In this document: piece after piece, positions 62,355-64,000 of the stretch
Layout: every line of letters starts with the position of its first letter
Position numbering within the stretch: position 1 is the stretch's first letter
Assembly (NCBI RefSeq): GCF_001426265.1
Contig: NZ_LMDG01000001.1
Span: forward strand, 130,450-194,449
Source: Rhizobium sp. Root1220
GTDB lineage: Bacteria > Pseudomonadota > Alphaproteobacteria > Rhizobiales > Rhizobiaceae
Direction: 5' to 3'
Length of the DNA stretch: 64,000 bases
Notes under the pieces: generated by a model
What the model saw: only the letters and a program-made list of their open reading frames with translations
The model's database searches: none
Told to the model about the DNA's origin: nothing
Made by a program: the position numbers and the translations under genes

Positions 62355-63062
62355 ATGACCAAGATAGATCGCACGCCCACCGAGGCAGACTTCTCGCATG
62401 TGACCGAGTGGGTTTTCGACCTCGACAACACGCTCTATCCGCATCACGTCAATCTGTTTTCGCAGATCGACAAGAACATGACAGCCTACGTTTCGACGCT
62501 CTTGCAAATGGAGCGGGACGAGGCGCGTAAGCTGCAGAAGCAATATTATCTCGATCACGGCACGACCCTGCAGGGATTGATGATCCATCACGGCATCGAC
62601 CCCAACGACTTTCTCGAGAAAGCCCATGCGATCGACTATTCGAGCCTGACCGCGCAGCCGGAACTCGGCACAGCGATCAAGGCGCTGCCCGGGCGCAAGT
62701 TCATCTTCACCAATGGCAGCGTCAAGCATGCGGAGATGGCGGCCGGCGCGCTTGGTATTCTCGAGCATTTCGACGATATCTTCGACATCGTTGCAGCCGA
62801 TTATGTGCCGAAACCGGCACAGGCCACCTATGACAAGTTCGCTGCGCTGAAGCGCATCGAGACCGGCAAGGCAGCCATGTTCGAAGACCTGCCACGCAAT
62901 TTGAAGGTCCCTAAAGCACTTGGCATGCAGACGGTCCTGTTGGTGCCCAACAACCTCGAGGATACGGTTGTCGAATGGTGGGAAAAGACCAGCGGCGACG
63001 AGGATCACATCGACTTCGTCACCGACGATCTCACTGATTTTCTTGGCAAGATTATCGGTTAG
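62355..63062 (+). CDS. HAD-family pyrimidine 5'-nucleotidase-like phosphatase
   Basis: A 235-residue protein from ATG 62355 (ATG 62304 is possible; no clear ribosome site). HAD motifs: I V-F-D-L-D-N-T-L-Y-P near residue 23, II F-I-F-T-N-G-S near 118, and IV F-E-D-L-P-R-N-L near 180. The family (Pyr-5-nucltdase, Sdt1/Phm8-like) removes phosphate from pyrimidine nucleotides or related compounds. Confidence 0.88.
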   Translation: MTKIDRTPTEADFSHVTEWVFDLDNTLYPHHVNLFSQIDKNMTAYVSTLLQMERDEARKLQKQYYLDHGTTLQGLMIHHGIDPNDFLEKAHAIDYSSLTAQPELGTAIKALPGRKFIFTNGSVKHAEMAAGALGILEHFDDIFDIVAADYVPKPAQATYDKFAALKRIETGKAAMFEDLPRNLKVPKALGMQTVLLVPNNLEDTVVEWWEKTSGDEDHIDFVTDDLTDFLGKIIG

Positions 63063-63172
63063 ATTACCAAACTTTCATCCAGCTTACCGATCTTTAATTC
63101 GTCAGATCGGAGCCTGCGCCCTACCCTTTCGCGTGCAATCCGCAATGAGATTGCACACCGAAAGGAATTGAG

Positions 63173-63796
63173 ATGTCACGCAACAAGCTGATACTGGCCG
63201 CACTTTCCTCCGTCATGTTTGCCGGTGCTGCAGCCGGCAGCAGTTTTGCCGCATCCGGCGACAAGCCCCGCCATCCGTCGCGTCCTCACCAGATGATGGG
63301 CGGCGGTCTCGGTTCGCCTATCATGCGCGAGGTCGTGTTCGTCCGAATGCTGCAGCAATTCGACACGAACAAGGACGGTCAGATTACCAAACAGGAAGCC
63401 AAGGACGGCATGGAGGCGATCTTTGCCGCAATCGACACGAACAACGATGGCTCGCTGACACCAGGTGAGATCCGCAAGTATCATGAAGCACAGATGGCCA
63501 AGGTCAAGGCATCGAAGGAGGATACGACCGACGACGAAAGCCTGGGTCAAACTGATGACGATGCCATGCAGCCTGCGCCGCCTCCCGGCGGCCCTGATGG
63601 CGGCGCCGGCCGTCACGGCATGCGCGGCGGCATGATTCGGGAATTGTTGCTCATTCAACGCATCGACACCGACGAAAACGGTCAGATTTCCCAACAGGAA
63701 GCCGACGCCGCCTTCGACAAATTCTTCAGCTTCATGGACAACAACAAGGATGGCGTGATCTCGATCGCGGATATGCCGGATCGGCCATTTCCGTAA
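63173..63796 (+). CDS. Exported EF-hand protein
   Basis: A 207-residue protein behind AAAGGAATTG. A signal peptide ends near G-S-S-F-A-A-S (about residue 25). Four EF-hand loops are visible: D-T-N-K-D-G-Q-I-T, D-T-N-N-D-G-S-L-T, D-T-D-E-N-G-Q-I-S and D-N-N-K-D-G-V-I-S, in two pairs separated by a Pro/Gly/Asp-rich linker (about 120-150). It should bind calcium in the periplasm or outside. No enzymatic domain is present. Confidence 0.92.
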   Translation: MSRNKLILAALSSVMFAGAAAGSSFAASGDKPRHPSRPHQMMGGGLGSPIMREVVFVRMLQQFDTNKDGQITKQEAKDGMEAIFAAIDTNNDGSLTPGEIRKYHEAQMAKVKASKEDTTDDESLGQTDDDAMQPAPPPGGPDGGAGRHGMRGGMIRELLLIQRIDTDENGQISQQEADAAFDKFFSFMDNNKDGVISIADMPDRPFP

Positions 63797-63819
63797 GCAA
63801 TGAATTACGAAAATAGGCG

Positions 63820-63844
63820 CCGCCGCGTCATCGCGGCGGTTTTT
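63820..63844 (+). terminator. Terminator of the EF-hand gene
   Basis: CCGCCGCG (63820-63827) and CGCGGCGG (63832-63839) form a perfect stem with a TCAT loop, followed by five T at 63840-63844. It overlaps the last codon of the convergent gene. Confidence 0.88.
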
Positions 63845-64000
63845 ATTCGTGGTGCTCGTAGAAATCCCGGATGATCTTCCAGGCATCATCGGCGGTATCG
63901 ACGAAGCTGATCAGATCGACGTCGTCCGGGGCGATCGTGCCGAACTCGGCGAGCGCCTCGAAATTGACGATGCTCCGCCAGAATTTCTCGCCGAACAGGA
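63843..64000 (-). CDS. LOG-family (TIGR00730-like) protein, C-terminal fragment
   Basis: The minus strand is open from the window edge to TAA at 63843. The last 52 residues read L-F-G-E-K-F-W-R-S-I-V-N-F-E-A-L-A, then I-A-P-D-D-V-D-L-I-S-F-V-D-T-A-D-D-A-W, matching the end of LOG/lysine-decarboxylase-like proteins. Full-length members are nucleoside-monophosphate phosphoribohydrolases (cytokinin activation) or related. Only the end is visible, so the subgroup is uncertain. Confidence 0.7.
   Translation of the reverse strand, partial: LFGEKFWRSIVNFEALAEFGTIAPDDVDLISFVDTADDAWKIIRDFYEHHE

Overview
The window looks like a chromosomal segment of a member of the Rhizobiaceae (Rhizobium, Ensifer/Sinorhizobium or a close relative). 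The evidence is the high GC content, a complete fructose importer of the frcBCAK type with its ROK regulator, the rpmH-rnpA-yidC-engB-argB order known from the Rhizobiales, many sugar and osmolyte ABC importers, and an alphaproteobacterial alpha-r14-type small RNA. No prophage, insertion sequence, CRISPR array or rRNA operon was seen. All functions are read from sequence motifs; no database search was run.

Layout. 1-5.5 kb: the end of an alpha/beta hydrolase, an exported metallo-beta-lactamase-fold enzyme, a NarL/DegS-type two-component pair, and a drug-efflux MFS transporter. 5.5-14.8 kb: a sugar-acid locus with a GntR/FCD regulator carrying two DNA-binding domains, an UxaA-family dehydratase, an aldose dehydrogenase, a FucU mutarotase, a ribose-type ABC importer (binding protein, double ATPase, permease) and a zinc dehydrogenase. 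Together these suggest uptake and oxidative breakdown of L-fucose or a related sugar. Two of its promoters share an operator-like sequence. 14.8-21 kb: cutC, a LysR-like regulator with two helix-turn-helix domains, and a YehZYXW/OsmU-type osmoprotectant importer, followed by glyoxalase I. 21.4-31.2 kb: beta-mannosidase, a PRC-barrel protein, fadD (with a palindromic operator over its promoter), pgi, ppk2, an alpha/beta hydrolase and a fructokinase-like kinase.

31.3-38.7 kb: pyrE, an MgtC/DUF4010 membrane protein, a TetR repressor divergent from an NmrA-like oxidoreductase and a DUF1772 protein, a VOC protein, a diguanylate cyclase and pyrC. 38.8-44.4 kb: the frc fructose import operon (frcB-frcC-frcA-frcK), divergent from frcR, which overlaps a second FucU/RbsD gene. 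44.4-47.4 kb: a three-gene operon (proline racemase family, SDR, FAD amino-acid oxidase) that looks like hydroxyproline or D-amino-acid catabolism.

47.7-51 kb is the least ordinary stretch: four small exported proteins, a decayed nitrilase pseudogene, tRNA-Arg(ACG), and a small RNA with three CCUCCUCCC anti-Shine-Dalgarno loops. 51-54.8 kb holds a sensor kinase and a chemoreceptor. 55.3-61.4 kb is the housekeeping block rpmH-rnpA-yidC-engB, then a fasciclin/anti-sigma/ECF sigma module and argB. The window ends with a PEP-mutase/isocitrate-lyase family protein, a HAD pyrimidine nucleotidase, an EF-hand protein and the C-terminus of a LOG-family protein.

The most rewarding points are the triple anti-SD small RNA, the two regulators with duplicated DNA-binding domains, the shared operator of the fucose-like locus, and several promoter-overlapping operators. 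I found no clearly new multi-gene defence or biosynthetic system.
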